NCBI GenBank assembly: GCA_013399305.1
Contig: VXAI01000035.1
Coordinates: forward strand, 4,906,646-4,970,645
Reading direction: 5' to 3'
Length of the DNA stretch: 64,000 nt
From: Rostratula benghalensis
Taxonomy: Eukaryota; Chordata; Aves; Charadriiformes; Rostratulidae
Shown: one piece after another, positions 49,961 to 60,495 of the stretch
Numbering within the stretch: the first letter of the stretch is position 1
Layout of the letters: every line of letters begins with the position of its first letter
Made by a program: the position numbers and the translations under genes
Notes under the pieces: generated by a model
What the model was told of the DNA's origin: nothing
Seen by the model: the letters and a program-made list of their open reading frames with translations, nothing else
Databases searched by the model: none

Positions 49961-52849
49961 CAAAACCAAAGCAATTGAAATGGCCACAGGGACCTAAAGA
50001 GTTTTTTGGGTGCTTTTAACCAACTGCACTCAAGCAATGGGATCTTACTCAGCACTGAAATATTTACTTGTTTAGTTGGGGACAAACTGCTCTGCAATCA
50101 AAAGGCTTGGTATTCTGGGAGAATCAATCAACCTTTTTGTTCTGGAAACTTTAGATGAAACGTAACCAGGAATGCCTCTGGTGCACCTACGCGTCCTTCC
50201 TAGTACTGTCTCACCTGCCTTGGTTGGCTTCCGTGTGCTTTGTTGTGGGCAATTGTGTGGCTTAGCTGTTGTGTCCCTTGAGAGCTTCCTGTCCTTAGGA
50301 ACCACTAGGAAAAAATTTTTAACTTCTCTGCATTTTCTAAGAACTTGGTTGTTTTTCATCATGTGGCACCCACAGGCCTGTCCTGGGGGAAGGTTAGATG
50401 AAATTTGAGCACCAGTGTAGAGGAAACAGGAGGAGCAGAGGCTGAGCTGAAAAGTGGAATCTGAGATTTTGTGCATGGTACTGCATCCCTCGCTGAGTGC
50501 AAGCAATTCCCTTGCACTTTCACTTTGACTGAAGATGGCCAGAGAGGGAGTTAATGAAAACCAGCCAGTGTTCTGGATCTTCCCCCTCTCACTTAATTGG
50601 AATAACTACCAGGAAAGGCATATGCATGCAGATATCCATCAGGTTTGGCAACTGGAAACTGTTGATTGATATATTACAGGCAACAAATTTTCCTTCATCT
50701 AACCCTGTAACCGGGGTGTCTGGTTTAGTTTTGTTGTGCTCCTTCCTCACCATGTTATTAAATTAACATTAAATAAACTTTGTTTTTGCCACGCGTTCCA
50801 AAGGGAGCTTTGGAACCCCTTTTACTCTCTCACCCCCAAAAAAATGTTTCAAAAATGTTAAAAAAAAAAAAAAGTAGTAGTGAAGTTCGGCGGTTCATTT
50901 TTACACATTAAGAGGAGCACTGTAAGAAGTAGCAGAGTCAGCAACTGCAATGATCTCGTGCTTATGGATCACTCGATGCAATGATCTTTTGTAGGGATAA
51001 TTTCAGTGACAGCATGATGTTAGATCGTGTCAATAACCCTGCTGTGAGTCAGCTCTGCTCGTTTATCACCATTCACGTGCTTTGGTTTTGTGGTTTTTTT
51101 CTTGCTCTTGTGTTGACTATTGGAAACACTTCAGGCTAAGACATTATTGGATCATTTCTGTCTATTGCCCTGTGCTGCGGGCTACACTGAAGGCGTGGAT
51201 AAGCATTCTGTAGAGACCATGTTGGCACACCATTGCTCTGACCTGTGCTGAGTTGAGTTCAGAATGAGTGTGACACCTTTCCCACTGTGCTGGGATGGAG
51301 AAGAGTGTCCATCTGGGTTTTTTTTTTTTCTGTTTTGTTGGTTTGAGATGATTTTTTTTCCTGCAGCCCCGAAAGAAAGGGTGAAGGCTGAACAAACAAG
51401 AGCCCCTTTGCCAAAAGGGAGTCCCTTCACAGTGAAATGTTGGCACATCAGTGTCTTCCTGTTCTTTACTCTTTGTACTGTACTACTTCTGTGGCGATAG
51501 AATATTGTAGTTCTTTTGCCCTATCGTCTGATCATGTATATTCACCACCACATTGAAAAAACTCTACAAAAAGCCTGACCCCACATTTTTGCTCTCCTGT
51601 TCTCCATCAAAGTGTAAGTATAGCATCTTTCATACTGGTTTCTATCTCCTTTAACAAAACATTTCAATAGTTTTATATATGTGTAAGCGTTCAGGACTCC
51701 CTTGTATTTGTTTTCCAATCAACATATCCTATTGTTGTTAGAGCTTAATTGTTGCATTCTCTTTAACCTGCAGGCTATGGTGAGCTGACTGGAGGGATAC
51801 CAACAGCTATTCAGTGTTAGGAAATGGGTCTGAAAATATAAATTGCTTATTTCTGGGCAGATACTAGACACAGTCCAGGATATGTTTGCATTAGTAGTTG
51901 CCATATTGCATTAGGATCGGTGGTGATTAGATTTTCAGTAATAGGAACAGGGTAAATGTATTATGGAGTTGTACAAATAAACTTATTTTCAGACTGAGAG
52001 TGAAAGGATGTGGTAATGGAGAAGCAGGGGATAAGACAGGCCTTTATTTGGAAGAAGCAAATGTGGAGAGGTCATGTTAGAGACAGGAGGAAGTTTAAAC
52101 AGAGTTTAACGGGGTTGATTGAGGAAACACTCAGAACAGCAGAAATCCTGTGAGCAGAGAAAGTTGCTTTGACACATGATGGAAGAGTGAACGATCAATT
52201 TACTTGTGAAGCACCAATAGATAATTTGAGCTGGATTAAGATGGGCAGAAAGATGCTGCAGCATCTGGTGTTTGAGTAGGTGAGAGGTGCTGGGCTTCAG
52301 AAGTCAAGAGAAACTTGAGAAAGAATAATGAAAGAGGAGATTTGGTCCCAGCTCAGCTAGTTCAGAGAAGCCATGTTTAACGTGAAAGACTGGCAAAAAA
52401 CCACTAAATTTTTTGAAGTCACTCTGACTGTGTATCTAATGACTCAGAGTTATTAGCATTGTTTTCCTTTTTTCTTTTTTTTTTTTTTTTCAATTCTTTC
52501 ACTCACAACTATGAAAAGCTCCTTGATGTTAATGTAAAGACTTTGGTTCATTTTTAGTGGACTATGGTCAAGCAGCTTCTTATATCATGGCTGAATGCTG
52601 ATTTCTGAGCTGTTCCAGTTCCAGGCAGCGTATGTAATTGCATGTTGTTGTTTGAAAAATAATAATTTTAATTATTTTCCAGAAAGGATGATACAAAAAT
52701 AATTTATATTGTTTTGCTTCTCTTAAATGTTAAACTTTTCCACACAGTAATGTGCCTCAGTAGTCCTTTCCCTTCATGTTCTCCATTTTATTTTCAAGTC
52801 ACTCAAAGAGCTAATACTGAGTTATTGGGCTATTTTCCTTGTTCTCCAA

Positions 52850-53560
52850 CCACAGAAATTTGTTTTTAAATAATGATTGTCTTATTTTTCATAGCTGATG
52901 TGACTGATTCAGATTGAATTATTTCATTTGACCCAAACTGGGGCCACGGTTCGAAGAACCAACCAATCTGTGGGCAGCCTTTTTTTTTCTTTAATAGCAG
53001 ACTAATTGGCAGACCAATTAATCTGCTCATCTGTGAAGAGAAAATTTATAGCAATAAGTAGTTCTATTTCCAGAAGTCATTCTCTAAAGTAACATTACAG
53101 TGGCCTTGTTTACTTCATGCCCTGCAACACGATCCAGTGCTTCAACAGTAGCACAGGTCAATTAGTGGACAAATTAAGCAATTATTAGCCACTAACAAGG
53201 GTGACTGGCATCATTACCCTTCCTGTTTACCAGCAAACTGTTATTTTAATACAAAGATCAACAAATAAATTAGGGCATCTGTTGTATTGCCATGTCTGCC
53301 TTGAAGTAAATGATATTAAATGGGCTTTGGTTGCTGCCAAATTCTTAACCTCAGCCTAATGAGATACATTGATATGTCTCTTGCTGATTATAGAAGCTGT
53401 AAAATTTAGTTTGTATTGATTTATTAACAGGAGGACCAAGTTCTCTGCAATGGTATTTTTTTAATAGTCTGATGTCTTTTTATTTTAAATGTTATTGATC
53501 CAGAGACTATTGGGTTCCTCTGAAAGACAAAGCTATTTGCAAAATGTATTGAGTATTTGG
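52850..53560. promoter_or_regulatory. candidate conserved non-coding element
   Basis: A repeat-free block with dense AATTA/TAAT words (CAATTAGTGGACAAATTAAG, then CAATTATTAGCC), two forkhead-like TGTTTAC sites (about 53106 and 53224) and the inverted repeat at 52996-53027. No open frame of interest. Enhancer activity is inference. Confidence 0.35.
52996..53027. other. 14-bp inverted repeat with TAATTG/CAATTA cores
   Basis: The left arm AGCAGACTAATTGG and right arm CCAATTAATCTGCT pair at 13 of 14 positions around a CAGA loop. The arms carry mirrored homeodomain-type cores. It lies in an AT-rich block that looks like conserved non-coding DNA. Regulatory function is inference. Confidence 0.6.
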
Positions 53561-55194
53561 ATGCTTACAATAATTTTATGGTGAGGTTTGTATACGTAGA
53601 TGTATGCTTTCAACTGGTGTTTCTCTTATGTTCCTTGGAACTGCCTTTACTTCCGTGTTAGACTTCTGTGAGATGCTTATTTTTAACTCCTGCTTATTCA
53701 GATTTAATTAACTGTTGCCTAAATAAGAAAACACAGTAAATCTCTTTGGAAGAGGGTGGTTTTGGCTGCAGTACTCCCTAATAAATTGTAGTATATTGGG
53801 CAATGCTGGGTCTTGTTTGCCACCAAGCTGCCTGGATGCCCAAGGTCAGTCTCCTCCCTTGAGTCTGGTGTGTTTGGTACGACAGTGAATCATGCAGGGC
53901 AGAGGCTCACCCATTACGTGTTTGTAGACAGCCATTCACGTCATAGACGTTCTTGGTTAGGGGATAATAACTCCCTGCGTGAAGCTGAAAGCTGTAGCTT
54001 CTAGTTGCCAAGATGCCTTTGCCAAGCTCTGTGAGTGAGGCTGCATCAATAATAGCAGCAAAATGAGCAGAACCTGGACAAGCCTTTTCCCTGGCACAGT
54101 TAGGTATTTGTGGTCCTCCCTGTTGCATGAAGAGCTGTCAAAAGTACATTCTAGGTGCGCTGCAACTTCTCATGACAAACCTGTTCCACCAAGGTCTTTG
54201 GTGAAGTGATGAATTTCTACACAATGCCTTTTATTGTGGCTGCTTTGAAAGATCATACCTGACCTAAGACAAAGTATGTTCTGGAAATACTGATTTCTGA
54301 ATAGTTAACTCTTCCGTGTATTTTAGGAAACGCAAACTGATGTGATGTTTTGAGTCTAGTTGTAAATTCTTTAAAACCAAAACTGGCGTAGTGTCTCGAG
54401 AAGCCATAGACTAAGTGTGGGTTGTATCACTTTAAGTAGTCTTGAGCCCTCCAGGTGTGTGTACTGTGGATTATGTTTTAGATGCTGCCAGAAAACAGTT
54501 AGAGCAGCAGTTTAACATAGCTAAGCCTTTCATGTTTGCATACAGTTAGGAAACACGGTTATTCAGGATCCAACTGTGTCCCAGTCATTTCTCCGTGTTC
54601 TTGCTGTTGTATAATGAACAAAAGACACAGCACCAGCCAAAAAGCAGATCGATGTTCAGTTTCCTTCATTGGGAGGAGGTAATTGCAGAAACATTTCCTG
54701 AGCAATATAATTACGTATATGCTAATTTGCCTCAAATTCAGGTTCAGTCTCTTCTCAAGAGGAAGACTTGGTTACAGAAAAGGGACTTTCTCTTCTTCAG
54801 GATTAGTCACTAATAGATGAAAAAAAATTGCTGATGTTTAAAGTCAATTACACCTTGATCATCTTAGAAATTTCAGAAGCCTCATTTTTCCCTGTGTGCC
54901 TCAGCAAATTAGAATTAATTCCAACAGCAGCATAGGTTCAGATTTGATATTATTTGAAATACAAAAATGGGCCTTAGGAAATAGAGTAAGTGAAGGAGTT
55001 GTACAGTGCAAGATTTTGGTCTCATCTTTAATGTATGTCTCAGCCAAGGTATAAACAAGAGTGTTTAACCTGGCACATACCTGGGGCTTGGGTTGTTTGT
55101 TTTTAAAGATTTTGATTGGATCACAAAAAAATCAGGTCTAAAGTCAGCTTTTTTGAAGTCAGCTAGTTAGCCCATGCCATTTCTTCTATGCTGA

Positions 55195-55420
55195 ATTATT
55201 CCTTGTTATATCTATTCCCTAGGGCTTTGCCCTGTCCAGAATTAAACGTTTCTGATGACAGGATTTCGCCCTTCCCCTGGAGAGACAATTCCACAGTCTA
55301 ATAGAGCTCGCCATTAGTGAAATTTTACTGATGATCAGCCTTAATTTTTCTCTGCTTAATTTTATCCTGTTACTAGAGCAAAGTGATTGATTTATTCTGG
55401 GGAAATTCAGTAAATGGTTC
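55195..55420 (-). mobile_element. old CR1/L3-like LINE relic, minus strand
   Basis: The complement of about 55270-55375 translates without a stop as NRIKLSREKLRLIISKI, then SIRLWNCLSRG. This aligns by eye with the CR1/L3 ORF2 C-terminal pattern GNRIKLS-EKFRLDIRK...LWNSLPRE. The + strand wording CCTGGAGAGACAATTCCACA GTCTAAT is likewise typical of antisense ancient CR1. It is much more diverged than the other copies, and the boundaries are approximate. Confidence 0.6.
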
Positions 55421-55912
55421 CTGCTTCACAGGATGGACCTTACAATAAATAGCAAATTGTCGTGACCTATCTGTGGGTGTCCTGAGATTACACAGGAACT
55501 CAATTTATCTTGACATTCATTCCCTGGAAGCTATTTCTGTCAGTACCAACTCAGTGGAGGAATAAGCAATGAATTTAACTGCCAGACTGCCTGCCTCCTT
55601 GCCCCAGCACCAGCCTCAGAGCAAGGAGATGTTTAGTCACTCCCTGAGCACAGGGCCCAGAGGCAGGAGCTTCTGCAGGGTCTGGTGCTGTGCCTGAAGG
55701 AAGGGCATTTAGGATCTGGTTCCCCTGTTGCTTGCATTGGTTCTACATTAAAGGAGCTTTGTTGACAATGTTAAGTTACTCATGGTTTTTAAGGATGTAA
55801 AGTAAGTAAAGAATCTGACCTTATCAATTCCAGTCTATCAGTCACTCAGTTTCCCTGTTCCTGGTACAGAGTTGGTGTAACTCTCCTAGTTTTAGTGAAG
55901 CATTTTGGTTCA

Positions 55913-56133
55913 ACATGAGGTTTAACAAGGCCAAGTGCTGGGTCCTGCACCTGGGTCACAAAAACCCTATGCAGTGTCACAGGCTTGGGGAAGAGTGGCT
56001 GGAAAGCTGCTGCCTGGTGGAAAAGGATCTGAAGGTGTTGGTCAACGTCTAGCTGAATGAGCCAGCAGTGTGTCCAGGTGGTCAAGATGCTCAACAGCAT
56101 CCTGGCTTGCGTCAGAAATATTTGGTGACATGA
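55913..56133 (+). mobile_element. CR1 LINE internal ORF2 fragment
   Basis: Sense fragment of CR1 ORF2: ATGAGGTTTAACAAGGCCAA, GTGCTGGGTCCTGCACCTGG, CTTGGGGAAGAGTGGCTGGA and GGAAAAGGATCTGAAGGTG, up to AGCATCCTGGCTTGCGTCAG. Conceptually it reads FNKAKCWVLHLGH, LGEEWLES and EKDLKVLVNV, and then a stop. It lacks both the 5' part and the normal 3' tail, so it was truncated at both ends. It ends about 116 bp before the NPDG exon. Confidence 0.88.
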
Positions 56134-56249
56134 ACCAAGAGGAATGATGGTTCTGATCTTCTACATCTGAAATCTCACATACATATCTGGAAATCATTGA
56201 TGTCATAAACCCTGGTCTTCAAACTGTCCACTCATTTTTTTTTTCTTAG

Positions 56250-56364
56250 GTATAATAGATTTTCTCGTGAGCCAGCATCCTATTGCAAAAGTATTGAGAG
56301 ATCATCTGGTCTTCAAGATTGCACCCATGCTCAATCCTGATGGAGTATACCTAGGAAATTACAG
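56250..56364 (+). CDS. AGBL4: AGBL4 (CCP6) coding exon with the NPDG...GNY(R) motif
   Basis: The next AGBL4 coding exon. A T-rich tract ending CTTAG precedes it and the donor ACAG|GTATGG follows. It opens with GT, completing the Gly codon left split by the upstream exon. It then encodes 37 residues, including IIDFLVSQHPIAKVLRD, LVFKIAPMLNPDG and VYLGNY, and ends with AG, the first two bases of what should be an Arg codon. The segment IIDFLVSQHPIA separates CCP6 from its paralogues: CCP1-4 read GFLDFLLG or similar and CCP5 reads GFLDFIL. NPDGVxxGNYR is a catalytic-domain signature of the cytosolic carboxypeptidases, and its Arg is completed by an exon beyond this window. No frameshift or stop is seen. 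The CSLMGFDLNR-type exon that should follow was not found in 56365-64000. Confidence 0.97.
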
Positions 56365-59300
56365 GTATGGTGTGGAGTATGAATCTGTGTACTGTTTTAT
56401 CTACCTTATACACCTTGCCCTGTTTTGTCACTGAATCTTATCTGGTTTGTTTCAAATAATTCCTTTTAAACTGAGGGTTCTCGTGTGGCCGTGTTCTTCC
56501 TGAAGTTCCCATCAAAGAAGGGGGTTCAGTGGCAACTTTGCTTGCTTCGTGAGGTAGAGAGCAACAGGGTATCTGCTCTGCAAGCCTTCTCTAGATGTGG
56601 AAATTAAGTCAGCTTAGAGTTAGACCTTAGCTCTGTTTTACAAATGCATTCATTATGCTGCTCATCAGCCTCTATGTAAATGTGTCAGTCAATCACAGTT
56701 CCCTTCAACTACCCAGATCATCCATTAAAGTCACAGATTTCAGTCTATTATTATACTGTAATAGATAGGCATACATGGAATGGAATAATCATTCCACCCT
56801 ATGCTAATTTTGTTTCATTTTAGTATTTGAATTACTACTTTACCACCTCCTCTATTGAGCACATATTCAGATAATCTTTTGTTTTCCCTAAAATTGTTTG
56901 CTCTTAATGCATTTATTTACAAAATAAATGTGCTGCTGGAGGTGATAATGAAAAGCAGTTGATTAGTTGATGATTTGTTTGTGGGGGCAATTACATGTAC
57001 CACATAGTTCTCTGGAGAAGCCCTAAGAAATGTAATATACTGCATGTGGTTTTGCTTACAGCGCAAGACTAAATAATATAATACACTCTGTAGCCAGGCT
57101 ACCTTGAGCTTTGATCTAATGAGGTATTGCATTTCTATGCAGAATTAAGACTGGGTTATTGTGTGGATGAGGAGACCACTGAAGAAGATACAAGTTGCAG
57201 AAAATGGTGCTGCTGGCTGTTCTTTGTTTTGATGTGTTCTTAGTCTTCCTGTGCTTTGCTACTCACTAAACTGAAATAACAGTGAATTGCGTGGGTGATT
57301 TCAACAGTGCTTATATACATATTTTATAAGTGAAACTTCTGAGGACACAGAGTCTCCTTCCAGCTACAGTGATACTCCCTCAACTCTTGGCAAATCTGAA
57401 GCCAGAGAGTGATATTGGAGTAGTAACATCTGACAGCATGAGGAATTTATCATAAAGGTTATGTCACCTAACTAGAATAAAGCCCCAGAATGGCACTAGA
57501 ATCTGATCCTACAGTGCTTTACTCTGCTCCAGGTGCCCTGCATGTAGGCAACTCCAGTTGCAATTAAGTGGCTTTTTTTTTTCCCCCAGAAAATTCACTT
57601 GCCCTGTGGATTTTTCTCCTGCACTATTAGTTATAATTTTTGAGAGACACGCAGCTTTACAGACATGCATACGGTTCGCGACTTCAAAAGCCTTTTGGGA
57701 ACCCAGGTACTATAAAAGAGCATGTGAATTACTTTGGAATTGCTGGGCCTGATGGTATGCTATTGTTTTAGCTTTTTGTGATACACAGAAATTTCGACCC
57801 TCCTGAACTAAAGAGTCTTCTAATGAGGCAGTTAGAAAAGCACTTGATTTTCTTGTAATTCTTTATTTACAAATGGCCTAATGTAACTAATAACTTAAAA
57901 ATGAGGGTAATAAGCAAAATGCTACTTATTACCTTGAGAAGAATATTAAAGAGCCTAGCAATGTGCTGGTGCTGTAGTTAACTAGTGCTGAGTGAATAAT
58001 TTACAACTTTATTTCCTGCTCATACAAAATCCACAAGCACATCACAATTTATATGCTTGAATTTACTGGAGGAATTCTAAAAAAAAAAAATCTCTAAGGA
58101 CCAATTGCTAGCGTTTGAAAATTTAACTCTGAAGTTTCTCTGTGATTGGCTAGATAAGTCAGTTTCATCTCTTTTGGTCTTTGTTCAGATTAGCACATAA
58201 ATAGGACTTTCAGAAGTCTTCCACGTAGCATGGTATAACACAGATCTATTGGCTGGGGACAATCCCTGTGCTTTTGCAAACAAGGTCTGCGGTACCATAT
58301 GCAGCCAGAGCAGTTTTAGGCATTTGAACTTCTACTTCCTATTATCTCCCTCTTTCTCAAAGCAGCAGCTAGTGACTATTTCTTTGGTTCATTGAAGGTT
58401 CACATTCAGAGCTATGCAAGCTAAGATAATGAAATGGGTAATTAAACCTCATGCTTGAGTTTGTAAATTGATCTCCTGCCAGTGTGAGAGAGATTATTTT
58501 TTTTCCTTACCCCACCAGTACACAGCTTTGTGCAATTGGCAAAGTATACTGTTGGATGCACCTCGCTGTCCTCTGAAATCCCAGGCACGGTGGGCACTGT
58601 TAAAAGCCTGAGTTTGTCAGCAGTTCTCCTGGAAGGGGTGGGATATACTAGTTCTCCTGTGATCAAAGCAGGAACGAACCACTCGTTTACCCAGGATGAT
58701 ACGGTAACAGTTGGCTGATGGGATTTTCTTTGTTGTTCTTTTTGGGGTTGCAGAACTTTCACCGAGGGTTTGGGCCCTGTGCTGTTCTCCAAAATCCTTG
58801 TTCCTTTGTTCTGAGTGCTTGTGAACTGAGGTTTAGGAGTTTAAGCCAAAACCGCAACTACAATGCCAAGAATTGTGTATTATCTATAAACTGTTGCTCA
58901 TTCTCAAGAGAACAGACAAAATGGGTTGTGACTCTGAAGGGACTTTGTTGTGGTGAAATGTTCATAACCAGCAACAAGTGAGTTTAATATCAGAGCTATA
59001 AAGGACAAGTGCTCGTGGCACAGACACATCTGTGAGGAAGGTTGTTTATATGTTGCATCTAAAATAAATGGTCATGGAAAGGAACATCAATGCCCACTCT
59101 ATCAGGATGGGAGGAAAGAGGGTGCTAAACTTTACTGATTTATTCAAGTATATGTAAGAGTTTAAGAAGTGTATTTGTGGATCCATACAGCTAGGAATGA
59201 AAAGACAAGGGGCCTTATGTGACTTAAAAGGGGTGGTTAAGTGTCTTCCATAATTTAGAATGTTTGGGAGGTCTATACACAAATTTTTAAAGTATTTTTT

Positions 59301-59838
59301 TAAAATAAATTAACAAACGTTGCAATTGGTTGTAAATTTAGAGCATAAATCTTTTAATAGAACCATACTAGCTCACTTTCTGTCTCTTAATAGCTATTAC
59401 TTATGTACATAAACAAAGAGAGTTGGTGAAATTACCTCTACTAAACTTTATTTCCAGTGAAACTTCTGGCTAACTCTTTAGAAATCAGAGCATTTCATTT
59501 TTTGCTTTCACCTGTTTCTTTCTGAAAAGAGCTGAGAAATGAAAATTTGCTGTCAAACTATGCTACAGTAGATCAGAGTTGGCTGGGTACAAGTGTCAGC
59601 AGGGTTAGGTGTGGACTAGCTGGGCCCTCAGACTGCAAATTTTCAGCTGCAAGCTGAAGAACTGAATGGCTAATTGGGGTTGTTTCTGCTTGTAGTGCTA
59701 GCTGTTGTTTGCTCATTTGCTAGCATACCTTTCTGTGAAGATGACTACTACACTACACTCTTTCTTCAGTGAAAAAAAAACCCACCACAGTCCTTTTTTT
59801 TCCCACATGAATATACCCAGCTCACTCTAGCCCATCCT
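56365..59838 (+). other. AGBL4: AGBL4 intron after the NPDG exon
   Basis: Begins with the donor GTATGG. No further AGBL4 exon and no recognisable repeat was seen. Short chance frames only, for example 58442-58792 on the minus strand. Confidence 0.7.
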
Positions 59839-60495
59839 CACAGAATGATAGAATGGTTAGAGTTAGAAGGGACCTTGAAGATCATCACGTTCCAACTCCT
59901 CTGCTATGGTCAGGGACACCTCCCACTAGACCACGTTGCTCAAAACCCCATCCAGCCTGGCCTTAAAAACTTCCAGGGATGGGGCAGCCACAGCTTCCCT
60001 GGGCAACCTGTTCCAGTGACTCACCACCCTCACAGTAAAGAATTTCTGGTATCTAGTCAAGATCTCACCTCTTCCAGTTTAAAGCTGTTACCCCTTGTTC
60101 TGTTACTACGCTTCCTGACAAAGAGTCCCTCTCCAGCTCTCCTGTAGGCTCCCTTCAGATATTGGAAGGCTGCTCTAAGGTCTCCCTGGACACTTCTCTT
60201 CTCCAGGCTGAACAAGCCCAGCTCCCTCAGCTGTTCTTCATAGGAGAGGTGCTCCATCTCTCTGATCGTCTTTGTGGCCATCTGCTGGACACGTTCCAAT
60301 GGGTCCATGTCCCTTCTATGTTGAGGACTCCAGAGCTGGACACAGTACACCAGGTGGGGACTCATGAGAGCAGAGTAGAGGGGTAGAATTACCTCCCATG
60401 ACCTGCTGCTGGTCACACTTCTTTTGATGCAGCCCAGGATACATTTGGCTCTCTGGGCTGCCAGTGAGTACAGCTGGCTCCTGTTGAGCATTATC
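59839..60495 (-). mobile_element. CR1 LINE, longest copy in the window, minus strand
   Basis: About 650 bp of CR1 in antisense. The tail (CAGAATGATAGAATGGTTAG on the + strand) is at 59839. Reading leftward from 60497, the minus strand keeps an open frame of 146 codons of the ORF2 reverse transcriptase C-terminal region: LAAQRAKCILGCIKRSV, LMSPHLVYCVQLWSPQ, MEHLSYEEQLRELGLFSLEK and GDLRAAFQYLKGAYRRAGE. The 5' end is truncated inside the polymerase region. The open frame suggests it is less decayed than most other copies here. It cannot move on its own. Confidence 0.95.

Larger units (their letters stand above)
45486..55194. other. AGBL4: AGBL4 intron with candidate conserved blocks
   Basis: Apart from the two candidate conserved elements, nothing coding was recognised. 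The 144-codon minus-strand frame at 50072-50506 has no recognisable domain. An 11-bp direct repeat TGCAATGATCT occurs at 50946-50956 and 50977-50987. Confidence 0.65.
31480..56249 (+). other. AGBL4: AGBL4 intron between the two exons (24,770 bp)
   Basis: Begins GTGAGT and ends CTTAG. Both flanking exons agree in phase, a Gly codon split after its first base, so this is one complete intron unless a small cassette exon was missed. It contains five recognisable CR1 fragments (near 31.6, 40.3, 45.0, 55.2 and 55.9 kb), several long A/T tracts and some AT-rich stretches that look like conserved non-coding DNA. Other open frames inside it have no recognisable protein similarity. Confidence 0.9.

Noticed and set aside
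50072..50506. 144-codon minus-strand frame
   Set aside because: No recognisable domain, no splice context, and several frames of this size are expected by chance in 64 kb.
52943..52958. GGTTCGAAGAACC, at first sight a tRNA T-arm
   Set aside because: Only a small palindrome; no acceptor stem, D-arm or anticodon arm fits around it.
55846..56100. 84-codon minus-strand frame
   Set aside because: Antisense shadow of the plus-strand CR1 fragment at 55913-56133.
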